A stretch of 64,000 nt of DNA from JBAXGW01 sp037139195 (GTDB taxonomy: Bacteria; Bacteroidota; Bacteroidia; Bacteroidales; JAHJDW01): assembly GCA_037139195.1 (NCBI GenBank), contig JBAXGW010000003.1, positions 1-64,000 on the forward strand. Direction: 5' to 3'. The position numbers were made by a program, and so were the translations under genes. Positions 26,787-34,901 of the stretch are shown piece after piece. Each line of letters opens with the position of its first letter. The stretch's first letter is position 1. The notes beneath the pieces are model-generated. The model ran no database searches, had not been told where the DNA came from, and was given only the letters and a program-made list of their open reading frames with translations.

Positions 26787-26939
26787 CTCAATAAATATTT
26801 TTTGTTTTCTACATCGAAAAACAGCCGCACGACCTAATATTCCTCCAACCGCACATTCAATCGCAAGGAATGGGTTGCTTTAACACATGCCATTCGTATT
26901 GTTTTTCGACTTGAAAACTAGCTAAATATTTATTATGCC
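26785..26939. repeat. Large imperfect palindromic element between sbcD and the glycosyltransferase gene
   Basis: The two ~39-base arms are imperfect inverted repeats. The left arm (26785-26823) contains CAATAAATATTT, GTTTTC and TCGAAAAACA. The right arm (26900-26939), read in reverse complement, contains ATAATAAATATTT, GTTTTC and TCGAAAAACA in the same order. The ~75-base interior has no open frame. The size and arms resemble a MITE or a long cruciform-forming palindrome. It takes up most of the 276-base gap between sbcD and the gene at 26992. Confidence 0.6.
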
Positions 26940-26991
26940 TGTCCTCCGAAAAACACGTACCCTAATATATTTTATATCGAACAACAATGAA

Positions 26992-28053
26992 TCATAGTAA
27001 TAAATCACTTAAATTATAGCTGGAATTAAAATTTATAGTAGAATTTGTTGCTTGCAAATTTAATATTTTATCAATAGAAAAATCAGCTTGTTTCATTGAG
27101 TAAGCAAATCCAATATCTGAAAGATATTTTGCTAAATATTCTTGCTCTGTCTGACTAGGAGTAGGAATAACAAAAGGAAATACGCGCAATTCGGCATAAT
27201 CCATTATTGAAGTATAGCCAGAGCGAGAAATCACTTTTTTTGCACTTAAAATTAGTTTTTGAAGTTCGCCCGTTGCCAAATGATTGAAAATTTTACAATT
27301 ATCATTAACCTCTGGCAAATCTGGTTCATCCGGAATGCCTCTTACAATTATAGTAATTAAATTTTTATGTTTTTCGGTTTCAACTAAAATAAGATTTTCG
27401 AATATGCTTCTATGTGGTTCGGGCCCCGAAATAATAAATAAAAGATCAATTGTTTTAGTGCTTTCCACCACATTTTTCTTGAATCGAGAAAGTGATCCAA
27501 TAAATTGAATATTTGGGTGTTTAAACTTGCAATGTGATAGCTTTCCTGAAAGGTTTATATCTCCTTCAAAATCAGGCACACAAATTTTATCAAAACGAGC
27601 TAAAAATAATTCATTTGTTTTTTTAACAAAGAAACTGAAAATAGGTGTTTGAATATTAAGTTGATGGGTAATAAAAATGGATTTTATTTTTCTCGACCAA
27701 GCACCATAACGATTATCGGAAATAATTAAATCAATATTATTTTGAGTAACTATTTTTTCAATTTCAACATGTTCGTTCTTTATTGATCTTAAAAGTTTTG
27801 GAATTTGAATAAATAAATTCAAAATCAATAGTTTACGACTATATTTTATTTGATAATCAGTAATACTGAAATAGTTCAAATCGGGAAACTCTTTTTTAAG
27901 TAAAGTCAATGCAGCGCCTGATGAAGCTATAAAAACAATATGACCATCGCTTAAAAGCTTATTTACAATAGGAATACAACGCGTAGCATGTCCAAGACCC
28001 CAGTTGAGCGGACAAAGCAAAATCCGTTTATTATTAATATTGAATTCTGCCAC
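26992..28053 (-). CDS. MurG-like glycosyltransferase (GT28 type, GT-B fold)
   Basis: This 353-residue protein begins with RILLCPLNWGLGHATRCIPI, the N-terminal loop of GT28/UGT-like enzymes (GxGHxxR). The C-terminal half has SGPEPHRSIFE, VISRSGYTSIMDYAEL (the UDP-sugar-binding signature region) and PTPSQTEQEYLAKYL, which lines up with the donor-site Gln/Glu of MurG-like enzymes. Bacteroidota carry many such stand-alone proteins annotated only as glycosyltransferase. It has no membrane segment. It begins 9 bases after the stop of the LURP-like gene and probably forms an operon with it. Donor and acceptor unknown. Confidence 0.8.
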   Translation of the reverse strand: MAEFNINNKRILLCPLNWGLGHATRCIPIVNKLLSDGHIVFIASSGAALTLLKKEFPDLNYFSITDYQIKYSRKLLILNLFIQIPKLLRSIKNEHVEIEKIVTQNNIDLIISDNRYGAWSRKIKSIFITHQLNIQTPIFSFFVKKTNELFLARFDKICVPDFEGDINLSGKLSHCKFKHPNIQFIGSLSRFKKNVVESTKTIDLLFIISGPEPHRSIFENLILVETEKHKNLITIIVRGIPDEPDLPEVNDNCKIFNHLATGELQKLILSAKKVISRSGYTSIMDYAELRVFPFVIPTPSQTEQEYLAKYLSDIGFAYSMKQADFSIDKILNLQATNSTINFNSSYNLSDLLL

Positions 28054-28062
28054 TTTTTGTTA

Positions 28063-28659
28063 TTATCCTCTGCGTCTTTCCAAAAGTATCATCATCATCA
28101 AACCTAAAACCATTCGTTCTTCTTCATCATTAATAAAATCTGTAAGCTTGGTTACCGAAAAATTTCTGCCAAAAAACGATTTTTCTTTTTTTAATCGAGC
28201 TACCATTGTTCCATCTGTGCGAACAACTTTATATGATGGGTTGAAAAAATAGCCAGTAAATAAATTCAAAATAGGCACTTCCGACATAAGAGCATCTGCA
28301 ACTTTTACCCAGCCATTTTCTTCTTGAATAAGTAAATCTTGTTTTTGATATAAATCGAAAATTTCGTATCTAGCTTTCCAAAGTGAAGCCCAGCCTTTTC
28401 GAGCAACTCTTCCAATTTCGATGTCTTTACTGTTTTTAAATATATACGAAGCCGAAAAATCAATCCATTTATTTGCATTTATTGTATACAAAATTTCGGA
28501 TTGCGATTCATCATTGTAAACAGAAATTTCCTCAATAAATTTAAACATTTTTTGCTTTACATAAGCAAAAGTTTGGTCGTTAGCATCTTTAGCTATGAAA
28601 TCATTTGATATTGTTGATATTTTGAAAGTAAAATTCAGTGGAAATGCCGTTTTATTCAT
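28063..28659 (-). CDS. Scramblase/LURP-one-like (tubby C-terminal fold) protein
   Basis: This 198-residue protein is beta-rich with one hydrophobic helix near its end. Stretches such as FAYVKQKMFKFIEEISVYND, IGRVARKGWASLWKARYEIFD and YKVVRTDGTMVARLKKEKS resemble the repeated strands of the LURP-one/phospholipid-scramblase superfamily, which in bacteria has no assigned role. It ends in an LGLMMMILLERRRG helix, typical of the fold's central hydrophobic helix. It is first gene of a two-gene leftward unit with the MurG-like glycosyltransferase. The family call rests on pattern resemblance only. Confidence 0.55.
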   Translation of the reverse strand: MNKTAFPLNFTFKISTISNDFIAKDANDQTFAYVKQKMFKFIEEISVYNDESQSEILYTINANKWIDFSASYIFKNSKDIEIGRVARKGWASLWKARYEIFDLYQKQDLLIQEENGWVKVADALMSEVPILNLFTGYFFNPSYKVVRTDGTMVARLKKEKSFFGRNFSVTKLTDFINDEEERMVLGLMMMILLERRRG

Positions 28660-28712
28660 TTTAATATATTTATGGTTGGTTAGATTTTAGCCATTGCTAA
28701 ATATTAATATAA

Positions 28713-28720
28713 CAAAAATA
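28713..28720 (-). promoter_or_regulatory. -7 promoter element before the LURP-like gene
   Basis: On the leftward strand TATTTTTG fits TAnnTTTG, 53 bases before the ATG at 28659. No -33 TTTG is evident at the usual distance. Confidence 0.4.
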
Positions 28721-28878
28721 TAGAAAAAAAGCGTTATGAGTTGAAAAGCGTAAAAATAATTCTATTCGAAAACAAATGACGATCAAAATTTAGTTTTCAT
28801 TTCTCGTTAAAATTTACAAAATATATTTATACATGTTATTTTTAACAAAAATAATTAGTAGATTCGCAAAAAAAAGAA

Positions 28879-30162
28879 GTGAAAACACTGTTCTCAACCA
28901 CATTATTTATCGTAATAAACTTTTATTGTTCACTTGCTGGTTCTATTTACGACAATTCATTTACTAATAAAACACTTCGAATAGATTTAGTTCATAGTGG
29001 GAATTTTAAAACACATTCATACAGCATTCAGTCTTTAAAAGAAGAGAGCGATTGGGCTGGTTCGAGGGTTAATTTAATTGATAACTCTGGAATTGGTGAT
29101 TACAAATACTCTTTAATTGATTTGAAATCGAGCAAAGAACTATTTTCAAGGTCTTATTGTTCGCTTTTTTACGAGTGGCAAAGCACTCAAGAAGCAAAGG
29201 AAACAAATAAAAGCTTTTTTGAAACGATAATTATGCCGTTTCCAAAAAATAATGCAATCTTAATAATTTACTCAAGAAATAAAAACACTGGGAATTTTGA
29301 TTCTATATTTTCATACAGAATTAACGCAAGTAGCTATTTCATAAGTCAAGAAAGAAAGTGTATTTATCCAGTTAAAGATATTTTAAATTCGGGAAATCCT
29401 GCTACAAGTGTTGATATTGTTTTACTTCCAGAAGGATATACAGAAAGTGAAATGGAAAAGTTTGCAGCTGATTGCGAAAAGTTTTCAAAAGAACTTTTTG
29501 CTTTTGCTCCATTTACACAACATAAAGCACAATTTAATATTAAGGCTGTTATGGCTCCATCTGCAGAAAGTGGGGCTGATATTCCTTCGCAAAGAATTTG
29601 GAAAAACACCTTGCTTGATTGTAGCTTCTCCACTTTCGATAGCGAACGGTACATAATGACAGAAAACGTCCCGAAAGTACGAGATATTGCAGCAAATACA
29701 AGCTACGATATTATATATATCTTAGTTAATACTGATAAATATGGAGGTGGAGCTATCTATAATTACTACTCGGTAAGCGTTATGAACAATAAGTTTTCGA
29801 AAGAAATATTTTTGCACGAACTTGGCCACTTATTTTCTGGATTAGGTGATGAATACTATACTTCCGAAACATCGTATAATGAATATTATAATCTAAAACT
29901 AGAACCTTGGGAAGCAAACCTAACAACTCTTGTTGATTTTGAAAGTAAATGGAAATCAAAAATGTATAAAAGCACGCCAATTCCAACTCCAAGAACACCA
30001 GAATATAAAACAATGCTTGGAGCATTTGAAGGTGGAGGTTATTCATCAAAAGGCATTTATAGTCCTCAACAAGACTGTATGATGAAGTCGCTTTCGGCAG
30101 ATGGTTTTTGCCCTGTTTGTATTGATGCCATTGAAAAAATGATACAATATTACATAAATTAA
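28879..30162 (+). CDS. Secreted M64 family metallopeptidase (IgA-peptidase type)
   Basis: This 427-residue protein starts at GTG with a signal peptide (LFSTTLFIVINFYCSLAGS). The M64 N-terminal beta-sandwich covers ~25-155. The catalytic domain begins near VDIVLLPEGYTESEM and contains HELGHLFSGLGDEY, the extended HExxHxxG zinc motif plus the conserved DEY of M64. Conserved cysteines follow (QDCMMKS, FCPVCIDAI). The family prototype is the Clostridium ramosum IgA protease; members in Bacteroidota are secreted or periplasmic and their substrates are mostly unknown. No T9SS domain or lipobox is seen, so a periplasmic location is plausible. It precedes ptb by 74 bases on the same strand. Confidence 0.9.
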   Translation: MKTLFSTTLFIVINFYCSLAGSIYDNSFTNKTLRIDLVHSGNFKTHSYSIQSLKEESDWAGSRVNLIDNSGIGDYKYSLIDLKSSKELFSRSYCSLFYEWQSTQEAKETNKSFFETIIMPFPKNNAILIIYSRNKNTGNFDSIFSYRINASSYFISQERKCIYPVKDILNSGNPATSVDIVLLPEGYTESEMEKFAADCEKFSKELFAFAPFTQHKAQFNIKAVMAPSAESGADIPSQRIWKNTLLDCSFSTFDSERYIMTENVPKVRDIAANTSYDIIYILVNTDKYGGGAIYNYYSVSVMNNKFSKEIFLHELGHLFSGLGDEYYTSETSYNEYYNLKLEPWEANLTTLVDFESKWKSKMYKSTPIPTPRTPEYKTMLGAFEGGGYSSKGIYSPQQDCMMKSLSADGFCPVCIDAIEKMIQYYIN

Positions 30163-30236
30163 AAAAATGTTGTAAATTCACAAGCTCAAATTTCGAAAAA
30201 ACCAAATATTAAATATAAAATAAAAAAACGAATAGT

Positions 30237-31133
30237 ATGTTACAAAATCTATCATCACTCATCGACCTTGCAAAAAGCAAATCTACTAGAAGATTAGCTG
30301 TTGCTGCAGCTGCCGACAAACACGTGCTCGAGGCTGTTAGAGATGCTCAAAAAGAAGGAATTATTATTCCAATTTTAGTTGGCGAAAAAATTGCAATCGA
30401 AAAAATTGCAGCAGAAATAAACTTTAATATTGCTGGTATTGAAATTATCGATATAGCTAACCCTGTTCAAGCTTCAATAAAAGCAGTATCTCTTATCAGA
30501 GAAGGTGTTGCTGATATATTGATGAAGGGAAATGTGGCTACTGGACCACTTTTGAAAGCGGTATTAGACAAAGAAACTGGTTTACGCAAAGGCGCAACTT
30601 TAAGTCACGTTGCTTTGTATGAAACAAAATTTTATCATAAACTAATTGGCGTAACGGATGCAGCAATGAATGTTGCACCAGATTTCGACCAAAAAGTTGA
30701 CATAGTAAATAATGCAGTAGAAGCATTTGTAAAATTAGGCGTAAAAAATCCTAAAGTAGCTATTATTGCTGCTGTTGAAGTTGTTAATCCTAAAATGGAA
30801 GCAACCGTTCATGCTGCAATGCTTACACAAATGAACAGAAGAGGACAAATAAAAAATTGTTTGGTTGATGGACCTTTGGCTATCGACAATGCTGTAAATA
30901 AAGAAGCTGCCGACCATAAAGGTATTGTAAGTGAAGTTGCTGGCGATGCAGATATTTTGGTAACTCCAGATATCAATGCTGGCAATGTATTATACAAATC
31001 ATTAGGATTTTTAAGCGATGGTTTGGCTGCTGCTGTAATTATGGGTGCAAAAGTTCCTATTGTGTTAACATCTCGCTCTGATTCTGAAAGAGGGAAAATG
31101 TTGTCTATTGCTCTGGCCGCAGCAATGGAGTAG
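30237..31133 (+). CDS. ptb: Phosphate butyryltransferase
   Basis: This 298-residue member of the phosphate acetyl/butyryl transferase family converts butyryl-CoA to butyryl-phosphate. Motifs include LAVAAAADKHVLEAV, ADILMKGNVATGPLLKAVLD, LSHVALYE, LIGVTDAAMNVAPDF and a C-terminal PIVLTSRSDS. It is directly followed by butyrate kinase, so the pair forms the ATP-yielding end of a butyrate or branched-chain acid fermentation. A role with other short acyl-CoAs (isobutyryl, isovaleryl) is equally possible. The 205-base gap to buk is unusually long for this operon and is filled by a palindromic element. Confidence 0.93.
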   Translation: MLQNLSSLIDLAKSKSTRRLAVAAAADKHVLEAVRDAQKEGIIIPILVGEKIAIEKIAAEINFNIAGIEIIDIANPVQASIKAVSLIREGVADILMKGNVATGPLLKAVLDKETGLRKGATLSHVALYETKFYHKLIGVTDAAMNVAPDFDQKVDIVNNAVEAFVKLGVKNPKVAIIAAVEVVNPKMEATVHAAMLTQMNRRGQIKNCLVDGPLAIDNAVNKEAADHKGIVSEVAGDADILVTPDINAGNVLYKSLGFLSDGLAAAVIMGAKVPIVLTSRSDSERGKMLSIALAAAME

Positions 31134-31146
31134 CGCTCTACGGGAC

Positions 31147-31256
31147 TTCTAAAAATTACTTTTTTGTCGTTAGACGTCAATTTTCAAAACCTCACATACC
31201 GATGTATGCTGCGGTTTTCAAAATCTAGTCTGCCTAAAAAAAATGAATTTTTAGAA
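31147..31256. repeat. 110-base imperfect palindrome between ptb and buk
   Basis: The outer arms TTCTAAAAATT (31147-31157) and AATTTTTAGAA (31246-31256) are a perfect inverted repeat with a symmetry axis at 31201/31202. The innermost arms CATAC/GTATG flank CGAT on the same axis, and in between TTTTCAAAACC (31181-31191) mirrors GGTTTTCAAAA (31213-31223). The whole segment can therefore fold into one long interrupted hairpin. There is no T-tract, so it is not a simple terminator. A second, smaller hairpin (CAGTTGAAA 31274-31282 / TTTCAACTG 31288-31296) follows. Confidence 0.8.
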
Positions 31257-31338
31257 CCCCTCTCTATTACATTCAGTTGAAATATACTTTCAACTGGCAA
31301 ACTTTATAAACTTTATGAACTTTCAAACTATAACATAA

Positions 31339-32415
31339 ATGAGCAAAAATTTAATTCTAGCAATCAATCCAGGGTCAACATCTACTAAAATAGCAGTGTT
31401 TGATTCGAACCAAAAGATATTTCAAAAAAACTTAAAACATGCAACTGATGAAATTGAGAAATTTGCAAAAATTTCGGATCAATACGAATTTCGTAAAGCA
31501 ATAATCCTTGACGAATTAAAAGTTGCAAATATTGAAATTGCCGACATTAAAGTTATTGTTGGTCGTGGAGGTTTAGTAAAACCCATCCCTTCAGGAATGT
31601 ACCAAGTTAACGAGGCTATGAAAAACGACCTTCGCAATAGCCCACTTGGCGAACATGCAAGTAATTTAGGTGGTTTAATTGCTGACGATATTGCTAAATC
31701 TATTGATGGTGCGGTTGCTTTTATTGCCGATCCTGTTGTTGTTGATGAGTTAGACGATATAGCACGCGTTTCTGGTCACCCACAATTTGATAGAGTTTCT
31801 ATTTTTCATGCCTTAAATCAAAAAGCAATTGCTAAAACTCATGCAAATGAATTAGGCAAAAAATATGGCGATTTAAATCTTATTGTTGCCCACCTTGGTG
31901 GTGGAATAAGTGTTGGCGCACATAGAAAAGGCAAAGTAGTTGATGTTAATCAGGCTCTAGATGGTGATGGTCCATTTTCTCCAGAAAGAAGTGGTTCTAT
32001 TCCTGTAGGTGCATTAGCTAAGCTTTGTTTTAGTGGCAACTATACACATGCCGAAGTTAAAAAAATGATTACTGGAAAAGGTGGTCTTACTGCATACTTA
32101 GGAACAAACGATGCAATGGAAGTTGAAAATATGGTTAAAGCTGGAGACAAAAAAGCAGCATTAATATACGAAGCAATGGCTTATCAAGTAGCTAAAGAAA
32201 TTGGTTCATGTGCAGCTGTTCTAAGAGGGGAAGTTGATAGTATTTTAATAACTGGTGGCGTTGCTTACGATAAGGGCTTTATTCAATGGATAAAAGATAG
32301 AGTTTCGTTTATAGCGCCTGTTTTTGTTTATCCTGGTGAAGATGAAATGCAAGCATTGGCTTTCAACGGACAACTTTATTTGAAAAATGAAGCAGAAGTT
32401 AAGGAATACAAATAA
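31339..32415 (+). CDS. buk: Butyrate kinase
   Basis: This 358-residue ASKHA-fold acyl kinase makes ATP and butyrate from butyryl-phosphate. The N-terminus has AINPGSTSTKIAVFD (phosphate 1 motif), then VGRGG, VDELDDIARVSGHP, HLGGGISVGAHRKGKVVDVN and, in the C-terminal half, ILITGGVAYD. It is the partner of ptb upstream. A 19-bp bidirectional terminator follows the stop. Confidence 0.95.
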   Translation: MSKNLILAINPGSTSTKIAVFDSNQKIFQKNLKHATDEIEKFAKISDQYEFRKAIILDELKVANIEIADIKVIVGRGGLVKPIPSGMYQVNEAMKNDLRNSPLGEHASNLGGLIADDIAKSIDGAVAFIADPVVVDELDDIARVSGHPQFDRVSIFHALNQKAIAKTHANELGKKYGDLNLIVAHLGGGISVGAHRKGKVVDVNQALDGDGPFSPERSGSIPVGALAKLCFSGNYTHAEVKKMITGKGGLTAYLGTNDAMEVENMVKAGDKKAALIYEAMAYQVAKEIGSCAAVLRGEVDSILITGGVAYDKGFIQWIKDRVSFIAPVFVYPGEDEMQALAFNGQLYLKNEAEVKEYK

Positions 32416-32441
32416 GTAATAAGAAAATTACCACAATTATT

Positions 32442-32489
32442 AAAAAGTAAAGGTTAATCTCAAAATTAAGATTAACCTTTACTTTTTTT
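32442..32489. terminator. Bidirectional terminator between buk and PFK
   Basis: A perfect 19-bp stem (32442-32460 with 32469-32487) starts with an A-run and ends with a T-run, so it can terminate both convergent genes. It begins 27 bases after buk and ends 3 bases before the PFK stop. Confidence 0.95.
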
Positions 32490-32491
32490 AT

Positions 32492-33730
32492 TTATCCTTT
32501 TGGTAAAACTATAGGAAAGTCGTAATCGAAAGTTAAAAATTTATGTGCACCTAAAACATGCGACATAAAATGAATGTATGCATCGGTGAAATTATATTTC
32601 TCAATATTGTAATAAGCTTCATTCAAAGGGCAGTTTCCAATATCGCCCATATCTATTGAACTTGTATTAAACTCTTCTAAGTGTTGAAAATCTACAATAT
32701 TGTTGATTACTGGCATTTGACCATAATCTTCTCTTAAAAGCAAATCTACTACTTTATCAGCAAGTGTTTGCGTTAAACGTCTGTCATATAAACGGCATTC
32801 GCCCGAACGAGCATAATAACCACTAATTTCAGAACGAGCTTCAATTCCTAATTTATTTGTAATTTCAGAAGCAATAATACCACTGATACCACCAAATCTT
32901 GGATGCCCATATTCGTCAACCTCAGCACTTGCATAAACTACGTCAACTTTTTCTTTTTCATCATCGTACCAACGAACACCTTCTGAAACAGCAATAACTA
33001 GCGTTTTCTTAGGAGAACGCATATACATCTCTTTAACCGTTTCGAAAAACAACTCTTTACGTTCTTTAGTAATTTCAACTTCAGGAATAAGAGCCATATC
33101 AGCACCACCAAAAACAGTACTACCTGTTAACCAACCAGCATCGCGACCCATCACCTCAAGAACAATAATACGAGAATGCGATTCAGCAGTAGTTCTAAGG
33201 CGATTTGTATATTCCATCATGCCTTTTGCAGCCGAAGGAAATCCAGGACAAAGAACCGCTTCAATTTCTTTTCCATTGAAGTTGTGCATTGTACGAGTTC
33301 TTAAATCGTTATCAATAGTTTTAGGGAATCCAATTACAGGAATTCCTTGAGTTTCATAAAGTCTTTTCGCTGCTCCATTTGTATCGTCGCCACCAATAGA
33401 AACTAAAACATCAATATGATATCTTTCTAAATTTCTTAAAATTTGAGGAACACGATTTTCAGGATTCTTTTTTGAAGGGAAAGGATTTGTTCTGCTAGAG
33501 CGTAGAGCCGTTCCACCGTAAAAGCCATCGTAAGGTTGATTTGTTAAATCTACAATATCACCTTCTCCCAATAAACCTTTCCATCCTTTGCGTACACCAT
33601 ACACTTGGTATCCTAAAAGTTGTGCTCTGTTGCGAATTGATTCGATACTTGAGTTAAGAGCAGGAGTGTCGCCCCCGCCAGTTAAAATAGCTAACGTTTT
33701 GCCGTTGAATAATTTGTTTTTGGCTGCCAT
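32492..33730 (-). CDS. 6-phosphofructokinase, probably PPi-dependent
   Basis: This 412-residue PFK-A superfamily protein phosphorylates fructose-6-phosphate in glycolysis. It begins LAILTGGGDTPALN. The donor-site motif reads GGDD at residues 113-116, where ATP-dependent enzymes have GGDG(S), and the substrate motif is PKTIDND at 136-142, where ATP enzymes have PGTIDND. Both replacements (Asp116, Lys137) are the established marks of pyrophosphate dependence. Further motifs are EVMGRDAGW and YYARSGECRLYDR. The length exceeds the ~320 residues of bacterial ATP-PFK and fits the longer PPi-type clade. It is monocistronic. Confidence 0.92.
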   Translation of the reverse strand: MAAKNKLFNGKTLAILTGGGDTPALNSSIESIRNRAQLLGYQVYGVRKGWKGLLGEGDIVDLTNQPYDGFYGGTALRSSRTNPFPSKKNPENRVPQILRNLERYHIDVLVSIGGDDTNGAAKRLYETQGIPVIGFPKTIDNDLRTRTMHNFNGKEIEAVLCPGFPSAAKGMMEYTNRLRTTAESHSRIIVLEVMGRDAGWLTGSTVFGGADMALIPEVEITKERKELFFETVKEMYMRSPKKTLVIAVSEGVRWYDDEKEKVDVVYASAEVDEYGHPRFGGISGIIASEITNKLGIEARSEISGYYARSGECRLYDRRLTQTLADKVVDLLLREDYGQMPVINNIVDFQHLEEFNTSSIDMGDIGNCPLNEAYYNIEKYNFTDAYIHFMSHVLGAHKFLTFDYDFPIVLPKG

Positions 33731-33891
33731 ATTTTTTTCTAATTGATGAATTCTTTAGCAAACCTACTAGAAATTTGGGAAATATCCAAGAAAAATAAAG
33801 CAAAGTATTGATAATAAAAGAGTTTAAATATTCAAGGTTTAGGCTATTCTTGATTTAGTTAAGTTGAAAAATAATGTGCAGAATTAAATTT

Positions 33892-33936
33892 TAGCTCGCA
33901 CAAAAAACTCAATATTTTGTGCGAGCTAGGTTTTTT
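33892..33936 (-). terminator. Hairpin after the SUMF1-domain gene
   Basis: A perfect 14-bp stem, TAGCTCGCACAAAA (33892-33905) with TTTTGTGCGAGCTA (33915-33928), starts 20 bases beyond the leftward stop at 33948. Leftward it is followed only by AAAATTTAATT, so it is a weak T-tract in that direction; a better T-run lies on the rightward side, where no gene needs it. It probably terminates or protects the mRNA of the gene at 33948. Confidence 0.7.
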
Positions 33937-33947
33937 CTGTCAATATT

Positions 33948-34778
33948 TTATTCCAAATCGTCCATAAAATATCTAAATCCTATATCACTTGCCGATTTGG
34001 AGTAATTCTTTGCCGATTGAATTCTTACATCATAGCCAAAAGATTTCCAGCTACCACCTTTAGCTAATCCTTTTTCTATAACCATTTCGGCTACGTTGCC
34101 TGATATATTATATATTCCAAAATTATTTGGATAATATGAAGACACGGGTGCTGTAATGTCAGCCGCATCATCAAAATTTAAATAATGTGGACAAACTCCA
34201 GTTTTTTTAATAGAATCTGTTGTTACAAGTTCATTATTTATTGAGCTGAAATTGCATAAATATTGTCCTTTTGTATTTCTTAAAAATGAACCTCCCCAAG
34301 GATATACCGATAATTCATCGCCTGCATGAGCAGCACTTTCCCACTCTTTTAGAGTTGGCAAACGAAACTTCACTTTTTTAAATTTTCTTTTCGAAAAACT
34401 ATTATATTTATCTGTTAACCAGCTACAGAATAGCTCTGCTCCTTCGTAAGATACATTTACAACAGGATAATTATTGTACGCAGGATGTTTGTGATAATAC
34501 TCAACATAAGGCTCGTTAAAAGCTAATGTGTCGCGCCAATTAAGTGTATCGATTTGAGCTTTTGCTAGTTTCTCAAATTGCTTGGTTTGTTTCAAGTCAT
34601 TTAAGAAAATTCGATATAGCAAATTCGATACTTCGTATTTTCCGGCATACAGTTTCTCCGATATTTTAGAAACAGACTGTTCGATAGTTTTACGTTGAAG
34701 AACGTCGGGTTCGGACTTTTTAGCATTTGTAAAAACAAATAAAGCAGCAAGTAATGAAATTTTAGTTAGTGTCTTCAT
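33948..34778 (-). CDS. SUMF1/FGE-sulfatase-domain protein (GldJ/GldK-like), secreted
   Basis: This 276-residue protein has an N-terminal hydrophobic signal segment (KISLLAALFVFTNA). A formylglycine-generating-enzyme fold domain follows: EKLYAGKYEVSNLLYR, PVVNVSYEGAELFCSWL, KFRLPTLKEWESAA, YPWGG, NISGNVAEMV, AKGGSWKSF and a final IGFRYFMD. In Bacteroidota such non-catalytic SUMF1 domains occur in the T9SS/gliding proteins GldJ and GldK, but those are larger lipoproteins. No lipobox is seen here and the catalytic Cys pair of true FGE is not evident. A structural or binding role in the periplasm is likely. It lies alone between PFK and the divergent ABC gene. Confidence 0.8.
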   Translation of the reverse strand: MKTLTKISLLAALFVFTNAKKSEPDVLQRKTIEQSVSKISEKLYAGKYEVSNLLYRIFLNDLKQTKQFEKLAKAQIDTLNWRDTLAFNEPYVEYYHKHPAYNNYPVVNVSYEGAELFCSWLTDKYNSFSKRKFKKVKFRLPTLKEWESAAHAGDELSVYPWGGSFLRNTKGQYLCNFSSINNELVTTDSIKKTGVCPHYLNFDDAADITAPVSSYYPNNFGIYNISGNVAEMVIEKGLAKGGSWKSFGYDVRIQSAKNYSKSASDIGFRYFMDDLE

Positions 34779-34877
34779 AGCGTTTTTATTATAGAACGAT
34801 GTAAGATAGAAAAGGTACAGATTAAAGCAATTAAATTTAGGGAGATATTTTTAAACCTCTTTTTTTATAATTTTCAT

Positions 34878-34885
34878 TATCTTTG
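34878..34885 (+). promoter_or_regulatory. -7 promoter element before the ABC ATPase gene
   Basis: TATCTTTG matches TAnnTTTG, 16 bases before the ATG at 34902 and 25 before the second in-frame ATG at 34911. No clear -33 element. Confidence 0.5.
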
Positions 34886-34901
34886 TTCAATAGCACTTCC
34901 T

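Noticed and set aside
29780..30205. 141-codon leftward frame across the M64 peptidase end
   Set aside because: It is antisense to the HExxH region, with no independent signal of coding.
31274..31296. Hairpin CAGTTGAAA/TTTCAACTG as a terminator of ptb
   Set aside because: It has no T-tract and lies before buk in the same operon; kept only as part of the ptb-buk gap description.
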